64,000 bases of DNA. Source: Duganella flavida. GTDB taxonomy: Bacteria > Pseudomonadota > Gammaproteobacteria > Burkholderiales > Burkholderiaceae_D. Within the stretch, counting starts at the first letter, position 1, and every line of letters begins with the position of its first letter. Under the pieces are notes generated by a model, which searched no databases, was not told the origin of the DNA, and saw nothing but the letters and a program-made list of their open reading frames with translations. Below, piece after piece: positions 1 through 8,100 of this stretch. A program made the position numbers and the translations under genes. The stretch spans positions 24,832-88,831 of the forward strand of contig NZ_WWCN01000023.1 of NCBI RefSeq assembly GCF_009857445.1, read 5' to 3'.

Positions 1-2
1 CA

Positions 3-326
3 CAACGTAGCGTCTACTTCGACTTCGACAGCTACGTGGTCCGCGCCGATGGCAAATCGGTGGTAGAAAACCACTCGGCCTACCTGGTGAAGAACAAAGC
101 CCGCTCGATCCTGGTGCAAGGTAACACCGACGAACGCGGCGGCGCTGAATACAACCTGGCACTGGGCCAGAAACGTGCTGAAGCCGTGCGCAAAGCCATG
201 AGCACCCTGGGCGTGCCTGAGTCGCAAATCGAAGCCGTCTCGCTGGGCAAAGAAAAACCAAAAGCCACCGGTTCGAACGAAGAAGCATGGTCGCAAAACC
301 GTCGTGCTGACATCGTCTACAAGTAA
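3..326 (+). CDS. pal: Peptidoglycan-associated lipoprotein Pal (5' end outside window)
   Basis: C-terminal part of an OmpA-like domain protein whose start lies left of the window; the frame is open from base 3. Seen: the YFDFDSY strand that opens the domain, the peptidoglycan-contacting NTDERG segment, the NLALGQKRA helix and the closing NRRADIVYK. Known: Pal is an outer-membrane lipoprotein that binds diaminopimelate in peptidoglycan and couples to TolB in the Tol-Pal system, which keeps the envelope together during division. The next gene on the same strand is cpoB, the usual partner, so this is the end of a tol-pal cluster. The lipoprotein signal and linker are not visible. Confidence 0.93.
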   Translation, partial: QRSVYFDFDSYVVRADGKSVVENHSAYLVKNKARSILVQGNTDERGGAEYNLALGQKRAEAVRKAMSTLGVPESQIEAVSLGKEKPKATGSNEEAWSQNRRADIVYK

Positions 327-365
327 TCAAAAGCACTACCTTTTTGCCGGGTCACAGGCATAATA

Positions 366-412
366 CGGGGCGGCGCGCGGAGATATCCGCGCCCTGTCCC
401 GTTTCTTTTTTT
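366..412 (+). terminator. Hairpin with T-tract between pal and cpoB
   Basis: A GC-rich hairpin (GCGCGGA, loop GATA, TCCGCGC, extended by outer CGGG/CCCG pairing) is followed by a T-rich run. It lies in the 110-bp gap between pal and cpoB. It could be a terminator or an attenuator giving less cpoB than pal. Confidence 0.6.
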
Positions 413-436
413 AGATTTGTGTAGAAAGCGCCTGAC

Positions 437-1192
437 ATGATGAAATTCTCCAAATCCGGCCTGAGCGCCGCCCTGCTGGCCGCGACCGTCTGGCTGCCGC
501 TGCAAGCCCACGCCGGCCTGTTCGACGACGACGAGGCGCGCCGCGCCCTGCTCGACCTGCGCGCCAAGGTGGAAGCCATGCGCACCGAACTGAATGGCCG
601 CATCGACACCAAGTCCGACAAATCCAGCACGCTCGACCTGGTGACCCAGAACGAAAACCTGCTGCAGGAAATCGCCAAGCTGCGTGGCCAGATCGAAGTG
701 CTGGCCAACGACATCGCCAACACGCAAAAGCGCCAGAAGGATTTCTACGTCGACCTCGACGCCCGCATCCGCAAGCTGGAGCCGCGTGAAGTGGTCATCG
801 ATGGCAAGGCTTCGCAAGTCGATCCTAGCGAGCAGCGCAATTACGAGGCGGCCATGCAGCTATTCAAAGCCGGCGACTACAAGGCAGCCGGCAGCGCGCT
901 GGGCGACTTCGTGGCGCGTTATCCAGGCTCCAGCTACGCCTCCAACGCGCAGTACTGGCTGGGCAACGCCTACTACGCGCAGCGCGACTGCAAGAGCGCC
1001 ATCGCCGCCCAGCTGGTGGTGCTGAAGAACTACGGCGACAGCCCGAAAGCGCCGGACGCCATGCTGAACATCGCCAGCTGCCAGACTGAGCTGAAAGACA
1101 AGGCTGCCAAAAAGACACTGCAAGACTTGATCAAGCAGTATCCGGATTCGCCGGCGGCAGCTACTGCCAAGGAACGCCTGGGAGGCAAATAA
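437..1192 (+). CDS. cpoB: Cell division coordinator CpoB (YbgF)
   Basis: Protein of 251 residues in the periplasm. Seen: a signal peptide (residues 1 to about 26, ending QAHA), a helical region rich in Lys/Glu/Arg/Leu (about 30-110) that fits the trimerising coiled coil of the family, and a C-terminal TPR-type region (about 130-251) with repeated YPGS/YPDS turns and an AQYWLGNAYY helix. Known: CpoB/YbgF links the Tol-Pal machine to peptidoglycan synthesis during outer-membrane constriction. It lies 110 bp after pal, the standard order. Length and domain order are normal for the family. Confidence 0.93.
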   Translation: MMKFSKSGLSAALLAATVWLPLQAHAGLFDDDEARRALLDLRAKVEAMRTELNGRIDTKSDKSSTLDLVTQNENLLQEIAKLRGQIEVLANDIANTQKRQKDFYVDLDARIRKLEPREVVIDGKASQVDPSEQRNYEAAMQLFKAGDYKAAGSALGDFVARYPGSSYASNAQYWLGNAYYAQRDCKSAIAAQLVVLKNYGDSPKAPDAMLNIASCQTELKDKAAKKTLQDLIKQYPDSPAAATAKERLGGK

Positions 1193-1206
1193 TTACCGCA
1201 GGGTAT

Positions 1207-1235
1207 TTGACAGTTGAGCTGACCTCCCCTATAAT
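1207..1235 (+). promoter_or_regulatory. Consensus sigma-70 promoter for tRNA-Lys pair
   Basis: TTGACA at 1207-1212, a 17-bp spacer and TATAAT at 1230-1235: both hexamers match consensus exactly. It lies 14 bp before the first tRNA-Lys gene, as expected for a strong stable-RNA promoter. Confidence 0.9.
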
Positions 1236-1249
1236 CTCGCTTCTTTCGG

Positions 1250-1325
1250 GGGTCGTTAGCTCAGCTGGTAGAGCAGCGGACTTTTAATCCGTTGGTCGCA
1301 GGTTCGAATCCCGCACGGCCTACCA
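1250..1325 (+). tRNA. tRNA-Lys (UUU anticodon), copy 1
   Basis: A 76-nt cloverleaf with encoded CCA. Acceptor 5' GGGTCGT pairs with ACGGCCT (one G-U at the first pair); D-loop AGCTCAGCTGGTAGAGC; anticodon loop CTTTTAA carrying TTT; T-arm GGTTCGAATCC. It is the first of two identical copies 28 bp apart, probably one transcript from the promoter at 1207-1235. Confidence 0.98.
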
Positions 1326-1353
1326 TCCGAAAGTTCCTAGGTTTGATACCTAA

Positions 1354-1429
1354 GGGTCGTTAGCTCAGCTGGTAGAGCAGCGGACTTTTAATCCGTTGGT
1401 CGCAGGTTCGAATCCCGCACGGCCTACCA
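1354..1429 (+). tRNA. tRNA-Lys (UUU anticodon), copy 2
   Basis: Identical over 76 nt to the copy at 1250-1325, with encoded CCA. No promoter is visible in the 28-bp spacer, so it is likely co-transcribed with copy 1 and ended by the hairpin just downstream. Confidence 0.98.
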
Positions 1430-1438
1430 AGATTCATC

Positions 1439-1468
1439 AAAAAAGCCACCCTCGGGTGGCTTTTTTGT
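1439..1468. terminator. Bidirectional rho-independent terminator
   Basis: GCCACC, loop CTCG, GGTGGC, with an A-run before and a T-run after, so it can work on both strands. It ends the tRNA-Lys pair on the plus strand and the PEP-CTERM gene on the minus strand. A near-copy lies at 3951-3982. Confidence 0.92.
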
Positions 1469-1482
1469 TTTGCTTGCGTGCC

Positions 1483-2073
1483 TCAGGCTTTTTTGGCGCG
1501 GCGGCGGATCAGGGACAGCAGGCCCAAGCCACCCAGCAGCATGGCGTAAGTTTCTGGCTCCGGCACTGCGGCGGTTTGCAGGTTGTCGAGGATGTAGGCG
1601 TTGTTGCTGCCACCCGATTCAATCTTGATGCTGTTGAAGACGATGTTCTGGAAACCATAGAACTCACCACCATAGCCGGTCGCGGAGGTAAAGCTCGCTA
1701 CTGCGGTGGCCCCGAGGTAGGCGGTGAAAGTCGACTCGCCCGGATTGCTGACGAAGTTGAACGCCGCGCCAGACAGGTTGGAGGAGAAGGTCAGCGTCGT
1801 CGGCGTGGTGCAGCAAGGGTAGAAGTTGGCAACAACCGTACCATTCATATTCGGGTACGTACCAGCATAATAACCAGTGACAAAGTTACCATCGCCGAAG
1901 GTCACACCAGCGAAGTTACTACCAGCCGCAGCGCCTTCCGACAGTGCGGAGTCAAAGTGCTCGGTCGTATATACACCGCTCAAGCCGCTGCCGGATGCAA
2001 TAATGTTGTCCGCGTGAGCCATCGCGCTCGCACTCAGGATGGCGGCACCAATCAGTAAATTTGTCAGACGCAT
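1483..2073 (-). CDS. PEP-CTERM sorting domain protein
   Basis: Secreted protein of 196 residues. The start is placed at the ATG at 2073 because AAGGGG precedes it and a signal peptide begins at once (MRLTNLLIGAAILSASAMAHA); an upstream in-frame ATG lacks both. The middle is rich in Gly, Ser, Thr, Ala and Phe and has a Cys-Cys pair. The C-terminus is a full PEP-CTERM signal: VPEPETYAMLLGGLG, a hydrophobic helix, then an RRRAKK tail. Known: such proteins are processed by an exosortase in EPS-producing Gram-negative bacteria. No exosortase is in the window. The function of the mature domain is unknown. Confidence 0.9.
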   Translation of the reverse strand: MRLTNLLIGAAILSASAMAHADNIIASGSGLSGVYTTEHFDSALSEGAAAGSNFAGVTFGDGNFVTGYYAGTYPNMNGTVVANFYPCCTTPTTLTFSSNLSGAAFNFVSNPGESTFTAYLGATAVASFTSATGYGGEFYGFQNIVFNSIKIESGGSNNAYILDNLQTAAVPEPETYAMLLGGLGLLSLIRRRAKKA

Positions 2074-2263
2074 GTGATTCCCCTTTATTAATTTTAATGG
2101 TAAAAAGAAAACACATATTAGCATTAGAATATTTAAATTTATGACGTCCTCACAAAAATCTTAAGCAGTTTGTGCGAAATTGACACAAATCCCCCTGTAT
2201 CATGGCAGATCTGCTAGCGTGGTAAAATCCACGCCCTACAAAAAAATCATCTGAATCGCCGCC

Positions 2264-2521
2264 ATGACTTACGAAGAATTCCTCGACGAAATCACCACCC
2301 TGCTCACCGAAATGTACGACCTCTCCGATGAGGCCGCGATCAAGCTGGTGGTCGATGCACAAGCCAACGATTATTTCGTCACCCACGATGACAAGGAAGA
2401 ATTGCGCTCCGTCGAACAAGCCAAGATCGAAGCCACCGCGCTGTACACGGCCAAGCAAAACAAGAATGAGACTCAGCGCAAGCAACAGCAGCGCCAGGAA
2501 CAGAAGAAAAAAACCCGCTGA
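2264..2521 (+). CDS. Small hypothetical protein, charged
   Basis: An 85-residue cytoplasmic protein that I do not recognise as a named family. The N-terminal half is acidic (MTYEEFLDEITTLLTEMYDL) and looks helical. The C-terminal 30 residues are almost all Lys, Gln, Arg, Glu and Asn, with a basic tail ending KKKTR. No signal peptide or membrane segment. The start ATG lies in an A-rich leader containing a small GCGTGG/CCACGC dyad (about 2218-2235). The stop is 5 bp from the stop of the convergent acyltransferase gene, leaving no room for a terminator between them. Confidence 0.7.
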   Translation: MTYEEFLDEITTLLTEMYDLSDEAAIKLVVDAQANDYFVTHDDKEELRSVEQAKIEATALYTAKQNKNETQRKQQQRQEQKKKTR

Positions 2522-2526
2522 TCAGA

Positions 2527-3696
2527 TCAGCGCAGCGTAACCCCGCCGATACGGGCGGGCAGCGGTCGTGGGATGTGGACGTCGCGTACCGCCACCTGCT
2601 CGGTGATGGTCTGGATCAGGCGTCCCAGCGGCGCCTCCACCCAGCGATGGAACAGCGCGCCGGCGGCCAGGCTGAAGCCCCACGCCACCAGCATGCCGAA
2701 GGCCTGCACTTCTGGCTCGGGCTGCACAAAGCGCGTAAAGACCGCGTTCACCAGCAAGCACACCGGGAAGTGAATCAGGAATACCGAGTAGGAAATCTTG
2801 CCCAGGCTATTGATCACGGTCCACGCACGGCCGTCGGAGGTAGTCTTGACGCGGCCGAACAGGAATAGCAGCGACGCCACCACCGCCGCCAGCGCGATGC
2901 GGCTGCGGAATTCCAGCGCCAGGCCAGCCACTGCCGGCAGCAAGGCCATCATCATTAACAGCACCGCGAAACCGGTCTTGCGGCGCGGATCGCTGGCCCA
3001 CCACGCCATCACACCCATGCCGTAGCTGCCGAAGAAATACGGCGCCCAGTTATCCCAGTCGGCATCCAGGTTGAAGTACAGCAGCGACAGCGTGATGCCA
3101 AACGCCGCCGCCAGCGGCATCAGCCACGACAGCGGACGCTTGCCCTCGACAATGCCGCCCACCCACAAGGCCAGCACCATCAGTGCATACAGCTGGAAGT
3201 CAATCGCCACGTACCACGCGCCGGCCGACACCGACGGATAACCCAGCACGCCATGCAGCAGCAGCGCATGCGCGCCCAGTTGCGCCAACGTGGCCGGCGC
3301 GGAAATCGAATCGTGGCTCATCCAGCGTGCCGCCAGCGCGGAAGCGACACTGGCGATCAGGGTGGCGGCCAGGAAGGCCGGCGCCAGCTTGGCGTAGCGG
3401 CGCCAGATGGCGCCCAGCGGATAGGCATAGCCGGCATGACCGGACGGCGCCAGTGATTTGGCCGCAAGAAAGCCGCCGATGACCAGGAATACCTGGACGG
3501 CAATGCGCGCACTGTTGCTCAACCAATCGACCAGCGACGGCAGCAAGGCGCGTGCGTGATCGGACATCGGACCATAGAAGGCCAGATGGTGCAATACGAT
3601 CAGCTGGGCCGCGCCCGCTTTCAACAGATTAATCAGACCAAATTGCGACGAGGCCGGTTTACCCGCACCATGCGTCGCACCCGCAACTACTTTCAT
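2527..3696 (-). CDS. Acyltransferase family 3 membrane protein (OafA/YrhL-like)
   Basis: Integral membrane protein of 389 residues. The start chosen is the ATG at 3696, which has AAGGA six bases upstream; the ATG at 3702 sits directly on that site. Seen: about ten hydrophobic segments and, in the first helix, LIVLHHLAF with the conserved histidine of the family, followed by a VQVFLVIGGFLAAKS helix typical of acyltransferase 3. Known: the family moves acyl groups, often acetyl or succinyl, onto sugars of O-antigen, exopolysaccharide or glycans at the inner membrane. The substrate cannot be told here because no polysaccharide cluster surrounds it; its neighbours are a small hypothetical and a tRNA. 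Confidence 0.85.
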   Translation of the reverse strand: MKVVAGATHGAGKPASSQFGLINLLKAGAAQLIVLHHLAFYGPMSDHARALLPSLVDWLSNSARIAVQVFLVIGGFLAAKSLAPSGHAGYAYPLGAIWRRYAKLAPAFLAATLIASVASALAARWMSHDSISAPATLAQLGAHALLLHGVLGYPSVSAGAWYVAIDFQLYALMVLALWVGGIVEGKRPLSWLMPLAAAFGITLSLLYFNLDADWDNWAPYFFGSYGMGVMAWWASDPRRKTGFAVLLMMMALLPAVAGLALEFRSRIALAAVVASLLFLFGRVKTTSDGRAWTVINSLGKISYSVFLIHFPVCLLVNAVFTRFVQPEPEVQAFGMLVAWGFSLAAGALFHRWVEAPLGRLIQTITEQVAVRDVHIPRPLPARIGGVTLR

Positions 3697-3826
3697 CAAC
3701 ATTCCTTGCTATGCAATTTTCCGCCACCAAATCGTTATTTTTAGCGACAGGGCGATATGATAGCCGAGGTTGTCCCGTTAGTGGCGCGCGCATGAACATT
3801 TTGACCAAATTTCCACGCTCATCCCC

Positions 3827-3855
3827 TTGAACTTTCTGCCGACGGCGATTACAAT
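3827..3855 (+). promoter_or_regulatory. Sigma-70 promoter for third tRNA-Lys
   Basis: TTGAAC at 3827-3832, 17-bp spacer, TACAAT at 3850-3855, each one or two bases from consensus and 10 bp before the tRNA-Lys gene at 3866. Confidence 0.8.
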
Positions 3856-3865
3856 TCTGGCCCTT

Positions 3866-3941
3866 GGGTCGTTAGCTCAGCTGGTAGAGCAGCGGACTTT
3901 TAATCCGTTGGTCGCAGGTTCGAATCCCGCACGGCCTACCA
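3866..3941 (+). tRNA. tRNA-Lys (UUU anticodon), copy 3
   Basis: Identical over 76 nt to the two copies at 1250-1325 and 1354-1429, with encoded CCA. It stands alone, with its own promoter and its own terminator. The tRNA plus its 3' flank and terminator are almost the same as the second copy's cassette, so the unit has been duplicated. Confidence 0.98.
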
Positions 3942-3950
3942 AGATTCAAC

Positions 3951-3982
3951 AAAAAAGCCACCTTCGGGTGGCTTTTTTGTTT
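3951..3982. terminator. Bidirectional rho-independent terminator
   Basis: GCCACC, tetraloop TTCG, GGTGGC, with A-run and T-run flanks. It ends the tRNA-Lys on the plus strand; on the minus strand it begins right at the stop codon of the helicase gene (3983-3985), so it also ends that transcript. Confidence 0.92.
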
Positions 3983-5965
3983 TTAGCGCCGGAATTTGCG
4001 CGGCTGGCGTTTGCGGGCGGCGGAGTTCTGGTCTTGCAGGATGGCGTCCACGCGCTCCGACGCTTCGCGCGACAGGCGCAGCGCCAGTTCGGTGTCCGGG
4101 AAGTACTCGGGCTGGCGGTAGGCCAGCCAGGCGTAGGCCGAATACAGGCGGCAAGCATCTTCCACCTGCTGCAGGTTCATATAGTGCAGTGGGTTGTCGG
4201 CCGGTTTGAGGTGAGTAATTTTCTTGTGCGCCAGCGACTTGGCCCAGTTCTCCCAGGCGTTTTGCAGCGCCGGCACCTTGGCCGAGATCGGCACCAGTGA
4301 CAGCGCGAATTTTTCCGCCACCGTCAGCTCCAGCGTATCGAGCCAGGCCGCGCGTTCGAACTGGTCCTCGGTGATGCGCGGATAGAAGAAGCCGTCCGGC
4401 ACGTCGATGTTATGGACGAAGCGTTTGAGCAGCTTGGCCAGCGCATGCTCATGCGTGACCGAGGAGATGCGGTGCAAATGCTCCAGCGTCGGCGCCACCG
4501 CGAAGCCGGTGGTCTTCAGCGGCACCGGTTTTTCGCGCAGCAGCGAGCGCATCACGTTGTGGGTCTCGTTGTCGTAGCCGGCTACCAGGCCTTCCTCGTG
4601 CACGCCGAAGCGCCCTGCCCGGCCGGCGATCTGGCGCGCCAGCGCGGACGGAATCTCTTCCTCTTCGTAACCGTTGTACTTGACGCTGGTGGTCATCACC
4701 ACCCGCGCGATCGGCATGTTCAGGCCCATGGCGATGGCGTCGGTGCCTACCACCACGTCGGCCGCACCGTCGCGGAACCGCTGGGCTTGCGCGCGCCGCA
4801 CTTCCGGCGACAGGTTGCCGTACACCGTGGCCACCGACAGGCCGGCCTCGGTCACCATGTCGCGCCACATCAGCACTTCGCGGCGCGAGAAGCAGATCAC
4901 GGCGTCGCCGTGGCGTAGGTTGCTGAGCTTGCGCACGGCGGTGGGCTCCATCGACAGCGGGCCCTTGCGCTTGAGCAGGTGCACTTCCAGTTCGCATTCC
5001 AGCCGCTCGGCCAGCACTTCAATTGCGCGCCGCGCTTCCGGGGCGCCGACCAGATACACCACCTTGGCCGGCGCGCCGCACACGGCGGCGGTCCAGGCGG
5101 CGCCGCGATCGCGGTCGGACAGCATCTGGATTTCATCGATAACGGCGACGTCAACCGGGGTTTGCGTATCCAGCATTTCCACCGTGCTGGCCACATGGGT
5201 GGCGCCCGGCACCAGTCGGCGCTCTTCGCCGGTGACCAGGCTGACCTTCAGCGGCTTGCCATGCTGCTGCATTTCCTGCAAACGCTCGTAGTTTTCCAGC
5301 GCCAGCAGACGCAGCGGCGCGAGGTAGACGCCGCTCGGCGCCTTGCCCAGCGCTTCCATCGCCTGGTGAGTCTTGCCGGAATTGGTCGGCCCCAGCACGG
5401 CGATGAATTTGCGCTTGATGCGGCGCGCCACCTCGAACGAGGCCGGGTATTCGGCCAGATTGATGCTCTGGCGGGTGCGTTCGGCGTGCTGCTCCTCCAT
5501 GTCGCGCTCAACGGCGTGCTCCAGGCGTTGCCGGATGCGGTCGAACACCAGTCCGGCCGGCTCGGAAATCTGCATGCCAGTCAGTGCCTGCAGGAAAGGC
5601 TCAGCGTCCATATCGCAGTCGTCGCAGGCATCGGCCAGTTCTTGCACGAAGGCGGCCGTTGCGGCTTGCAACTCGGCAATTACCTCGTCGCTGGCGCGCT
5701 CGCGCAGCAAGGCCGAGCGGGTGTCGGCATCCATCTTGCGCCATTTGGATGGCTTGGCCAGCACACCTTGCGTCGGCACCAGATCGTACGGCACGCGCCG
5801 GCCGGCGTACTCGACCACGCCGGTAATGCGCAGGAACACCCGGCCTTCGAGCCGGGACAGCGCGACGCCCTGCTGGGCCAGACCGAGCTGGCGCAGCAGT
5901 TCGTCATCCTCTCCCGGATCGCCGTCGAGCGCTGCAATTTGAGAGGCTGGGGAAGGATGGGTCAT
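3983..5965 (-). CDS. SUV3-like superfamily 2 RNA/DNA helicase
   Basis: A 660-residue protein. The start is placed at ATG 5965; upstream in-frame sequence overlaps the divergent gene's leader and looks non-coding. Seen: an N-terminal region of about 185 residues without a clear motif; Walker A GPTNSGKT at about 192-199; DEIQ (motif II) at about 277-280; VVVGTDAIAMGLNMP (motif V) near 405-418; QIAGRAGRFG (motif VI) at about 445-454; and a C-terminal region with an Arg/Lys tail. GPTNSGKT and DEIQ are hallmarks of the SUV3 family, known as the helicase of the mitochondrial RNA degradosome and found in some Proteobacteria. The bacterial role is not settled; RNA unwinding is the best inference. No exonuclease gene lies beside it. 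Confidence 0.85.
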   Translation of the reverse strand: MTHPSPASQIAALDGDPGEDDELLRQLGLAQQGVALSRLEGRVFLRITGVVEYAGRRVPYDLVPTQGVLAKPSKWRKMDADTRSALLRERASDEVIAELQAATAAFVQELADACDDCDMDAEPFLQALTGMQISEPAGLVFDRIRQRLEHAVERDMEEQHAERTRQSINLAEYPASFEVARRIKRKFIAVLGPTNSGKTHQAMEALGKAPSGVYLAPLRLLALENYERLQEMQQHGKPLKVSLVTGEERRLVPGATHVASTVEMLDTQTPVDVAVIDEIQMLSDRDRGAAWTAAVCGAPAKVVYLVGAPEARRAIEVLAERLECELEVHLLKRKGPLSMEPTAVRKLSNLRHGDAVICFSRREVLMWRDMVTEAGLSVATVYGNLSPEVRRAQAQRFRDGAADVVVGTDAIAMGLNMPIARVVMTTSVKYNGYEEEEIPSALARQIAGRAGRFGVHEEGLVAGYDNETHNVMRSLLREKPVPLKTTGFAVAPTLEHLHRISSVTHEHALAKLLKRFVHNIDVPDGFFYPRITEDQFERAAWLDTLELTVAEKFALSLVPISAKVPALQNAWENWAKSLAHKKITHLKPADNPLHYMNLQQVEDACRLYSAYAWLAYRQPEYFPDTELALRLSREASERVDAILQDQNSAARKRQPRKFRR

Positions 5966-6047
5966 GGCGTTATACTCAGTGGGGATACCGCCGGGATTAT
6001 ACCGCGCCCTCGTCTTCGCCTTTAAATTCTGGCACCATACGCCCCCT

Positions 6048-6653
6048 ATGCCCCAAACCATCCTCACCGCAGTTCACCACGAATTGCTGATTAAAAAAAG
6101 CCGTTTTATCGCCTGCGTCCAACCGATGACAGACCGCGCCGCCGCGCAGAAAATCGTCGCTGAATTAAAAGCTCAGCATCCGGGCGCAGCGCATGTTTGC
6201 TGGTCGTTATTAGCAGGTGGCCAATCTGCCGCTGTCGATGATGGCGAACCAAGCGGCACCGCAGGCCGTCCCATGCTCGATGTTTTACGCCACCAGGATC
6301 TGGAAGGCGTATTGGCGACCGTCGTACGTTATTTTGGCGGAGTTAAATTGGGCGCCGGCGGTTTAGTTCGCGCTTATACCGACAGCGTGGCTCAGGCATT
6401 ATTAAAAACCGAAAAAATCGCGATTATCAAACAGCGCCTCCTGATTTGCAGCGCACCGTATGCCATGGAAGGCCTAGTGCGACGAGAAATAGAAATGGCC
6501 GGCGCTGCACTGGATAATGTGCAGCATACCGACCATGTTCAATTTGAATTCAGCCTGCCCGATAGCACTGCCGATGCGCTAATTATCCGTCTGAATGAAG
6601 CCGGCCACGGCCGCATTATCTGGGCTGCTCCGGACGACGAGGAAGCAAGCTGA
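6048..6653 (+). CDS. yigZ: YigZ/IMPACT family protein
   Basis: A 201-residue cytoplasmic protein. The start is the ATG at 6048 (MPQTIL); the open frame further upstream has no ribosome site. Seen: KKSRFIACVQP near the N-terminus, the family signature DDGEPSGTAGRPML, and YFGGVKLGAGGLVRAY, which together define the UPF0029/IMPACT fold. Known: IMPACT proteins are thought to act around translation control, and the biochemical role of bacterial YigZ is not firmly known. The C-terminal third matches the usual ferredoxin-like domain of the family in length. It is divergent from the helicase gene with 82 bp between starts. Codons ending in A/T are more frequent than in neighbours. Confidence 0.9.
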   Translation: MPQTILTAVHHELLIKKSRFIACVQPMTDRAAAQKIVAELKAQHPGAAHVCWSLLAGGQSAAVDDGEPSGTAGRPMLDVLRHQDLEGVLATVVRYFGGVKLGAGGLVRAYTDSVAQALLKTEKIAIIKQRLLICSAPYAMEGLVRREIEMAGAALDNVQHTDHVQFEFSLPDSTADALIIRLNEAGHGRIIWAAPDDEEAS

Positions 6654-6670
6654 TTCTTGGTGCATACGTG

Positions 6671-7843
6671 CTAATTTTTAGCTTGAACCAAGGTGCCGCT
6701 GCCGATCCACGTCATTCTGTGCCACACGGTTTCCAGCGGTCCCTGCGAGTGCCGGGCCAGCCACCACACGCTGAACTGACGTTGCAGCAGCGCCAGCACG
6801 ATACCGATCGCCATAGCAAAACTGGCGCCCGTGTATTTATACATGCCGAGTCCAAAGCCATAATAAATCGAGGTGCCGACGATGGATTGCACCACATAGC
6901 TGGTTAAACTCATGCGCCCCAGCGGCGAGAATATCGCCAGCCAGCGCTGCGAATAAAACAGCAGGCAGAAAGTAGCGACCAGCACCAGCATAAACGCCAT
7001 ATTCGACCACGAAGTAACGATCAGCAATAATGGCCGCTGGACCGCTTGCCCGACGCTCCACGCTTCCGGCCATGTTTTCAGCAAATACAGTGGAATAAAT
7101 ACCAAGCTGGCAATCAATAAAACCTTCAGCCAGAAGGCCTGACTATCCTCCTTGAATACACCTTTGCGGCCAGCCAGCATACCGAGCATAAACAAAGCGG
7201 GAATCTGGAATATCCGGCCATTTTCCCAGCTCCAGCGAATCACGCCCATTTTACCGTTGGTGAGATTCCCCCACCAAACCTGCGCCGCCGAACCGTGGGC
7301 AAAATAGTCATTCGCAATACCGAAATAAGCCCACGATGCTGGATCACCCAGTTTTTGATTCGGATTCGGCAAAGCCTGGATAAACTCAATCCATGCGTAC
7401 GGCTGCAGCAATAACACCACCGCAATCGCCAGCACCCAGCGATTACTCAAACGCGCCACTGGTATCAGCGCCAATCCCAGCACCGCGTAGATGCTGAGGA
7501 TATCGCCGTGATAAAACATCGAATTGATCAAGCCAAAGCCCAGCAGCAGCACCAGTCGCCAGGCAAAACGGGCGCGAAAATCTTCGCCGCGCCGTTCCCG
7601 GTTGTGATACTGGATGTAGAAAGTCATGCCAAACAACAAGGCAAAAATCAGGTAGGACTTGCCGCCGAACAAGAAGAACAAGCTATTCCAGATCACCTTG
7701 TCGACCGCCTTCAGCCCATCCGGCAGGCCGGCGGGCAGGAAATAGAAATCAAAGTGCTCGATGTTGTGCAACAGCATGATCGAGGCAATGGCAAAGCCAC
7801 GCAGCGCATCGATCACGTCCAGCCGGGAATTATTTGTCGTCAT
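6671..7843 (-). CDS. DUF418 family inner-membrane protein
   Basis: An integral membrane protein of 390 residues. Start at ATG 7843, preceded by GGAG at good spacing. Seen: an opening cytoplasmic RLDVIDALRGFAIASIMLLHN, typical of DUF418/YeiB-like proteins and the related acyltransferase 3 fold; about ten hydrophobic helices; and the C-terminal DUF418 block with FSPLGRMSLTSYVVQS and FSVWWLARHSQGPLETVWR-like ending. Known: DUF418 proteins are widespread in bacteria and often linked to surface-modification acyltransferases, but their reaction is unproven. It is convergent with yigZ (17 bp apart). Like yigZ it uses more A/T-ending codons than the genes around it. Confidence 0.85.
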   Translation of the reverse strand: MTTNNSRLDVIDALRGFAIASIMLLHNIEHFDFYFLPAGLPDGLKAVDKVIWNSLFFLFGGKSYLIFALLFGMTFYIQYHNRERRGEDFRARFAWRLVLLLGFGLINSMFYHGDILSIYAVLGLALIPVARLSNRWVLAIAVVLLLQPYAWIEFIQALPNPNQKLGDPASWAYFGIANDYFAHGSAAQVWWGNLTNGKMGVIRWSWENGRIFQIPALFMLGMLAGRKGVFKEDSQAFWLKVLLIASLVFIPLYLLKTWPEAWSVGQAVQRPLLLIVTSWSNMAFMLVLVATFCLLFYSQRWLAIFSPLGRMSLTSYVVQSIVGTSIYYGFGLGMYKYTGASFAMAIGIVLALLQRQFSVWWLARHSQGPLETVWHRMTWIGSGTLVQAKN

Positions 7844-7950
7844 GGGTCTCCACCATTTCCAGGGCAAAAGTGAACATAATGCCAAGTGTAATGGAATCGA
7901 TCCCACGTGACACGAATGTGGTTGAACAACTGCATCTCGTTTTAATTTAA

Positions 7951-7979
7951 TTGCCACACGGGAATTGGCTGTGTATATT
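7951..7979 (+). promoter_or_regulatory. Probable sigma-70 promoter of chemoreceptor gene
   Basis: TTGCCA at 7951-7956, exactly 17 bp, TATATT at 7974-7979; each hexamer is one base from consensus. It would give a 5' leader of about 115 nt before the ATG at 8101. I see no sigma-28 (flagellar) promoter here. Confidence 0.6.
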
Positions 7980-8100
7980 GGTGACAATCCTGCAAGCTAT
8001 CGATCGCCCAATTCCTGCGGTCACATCTTTCCTCACTGGCCTTATTCCCGCCAACGTTCCCCACGGGACGCGAGTCAACCTCGACAAACGGAATATTCAA

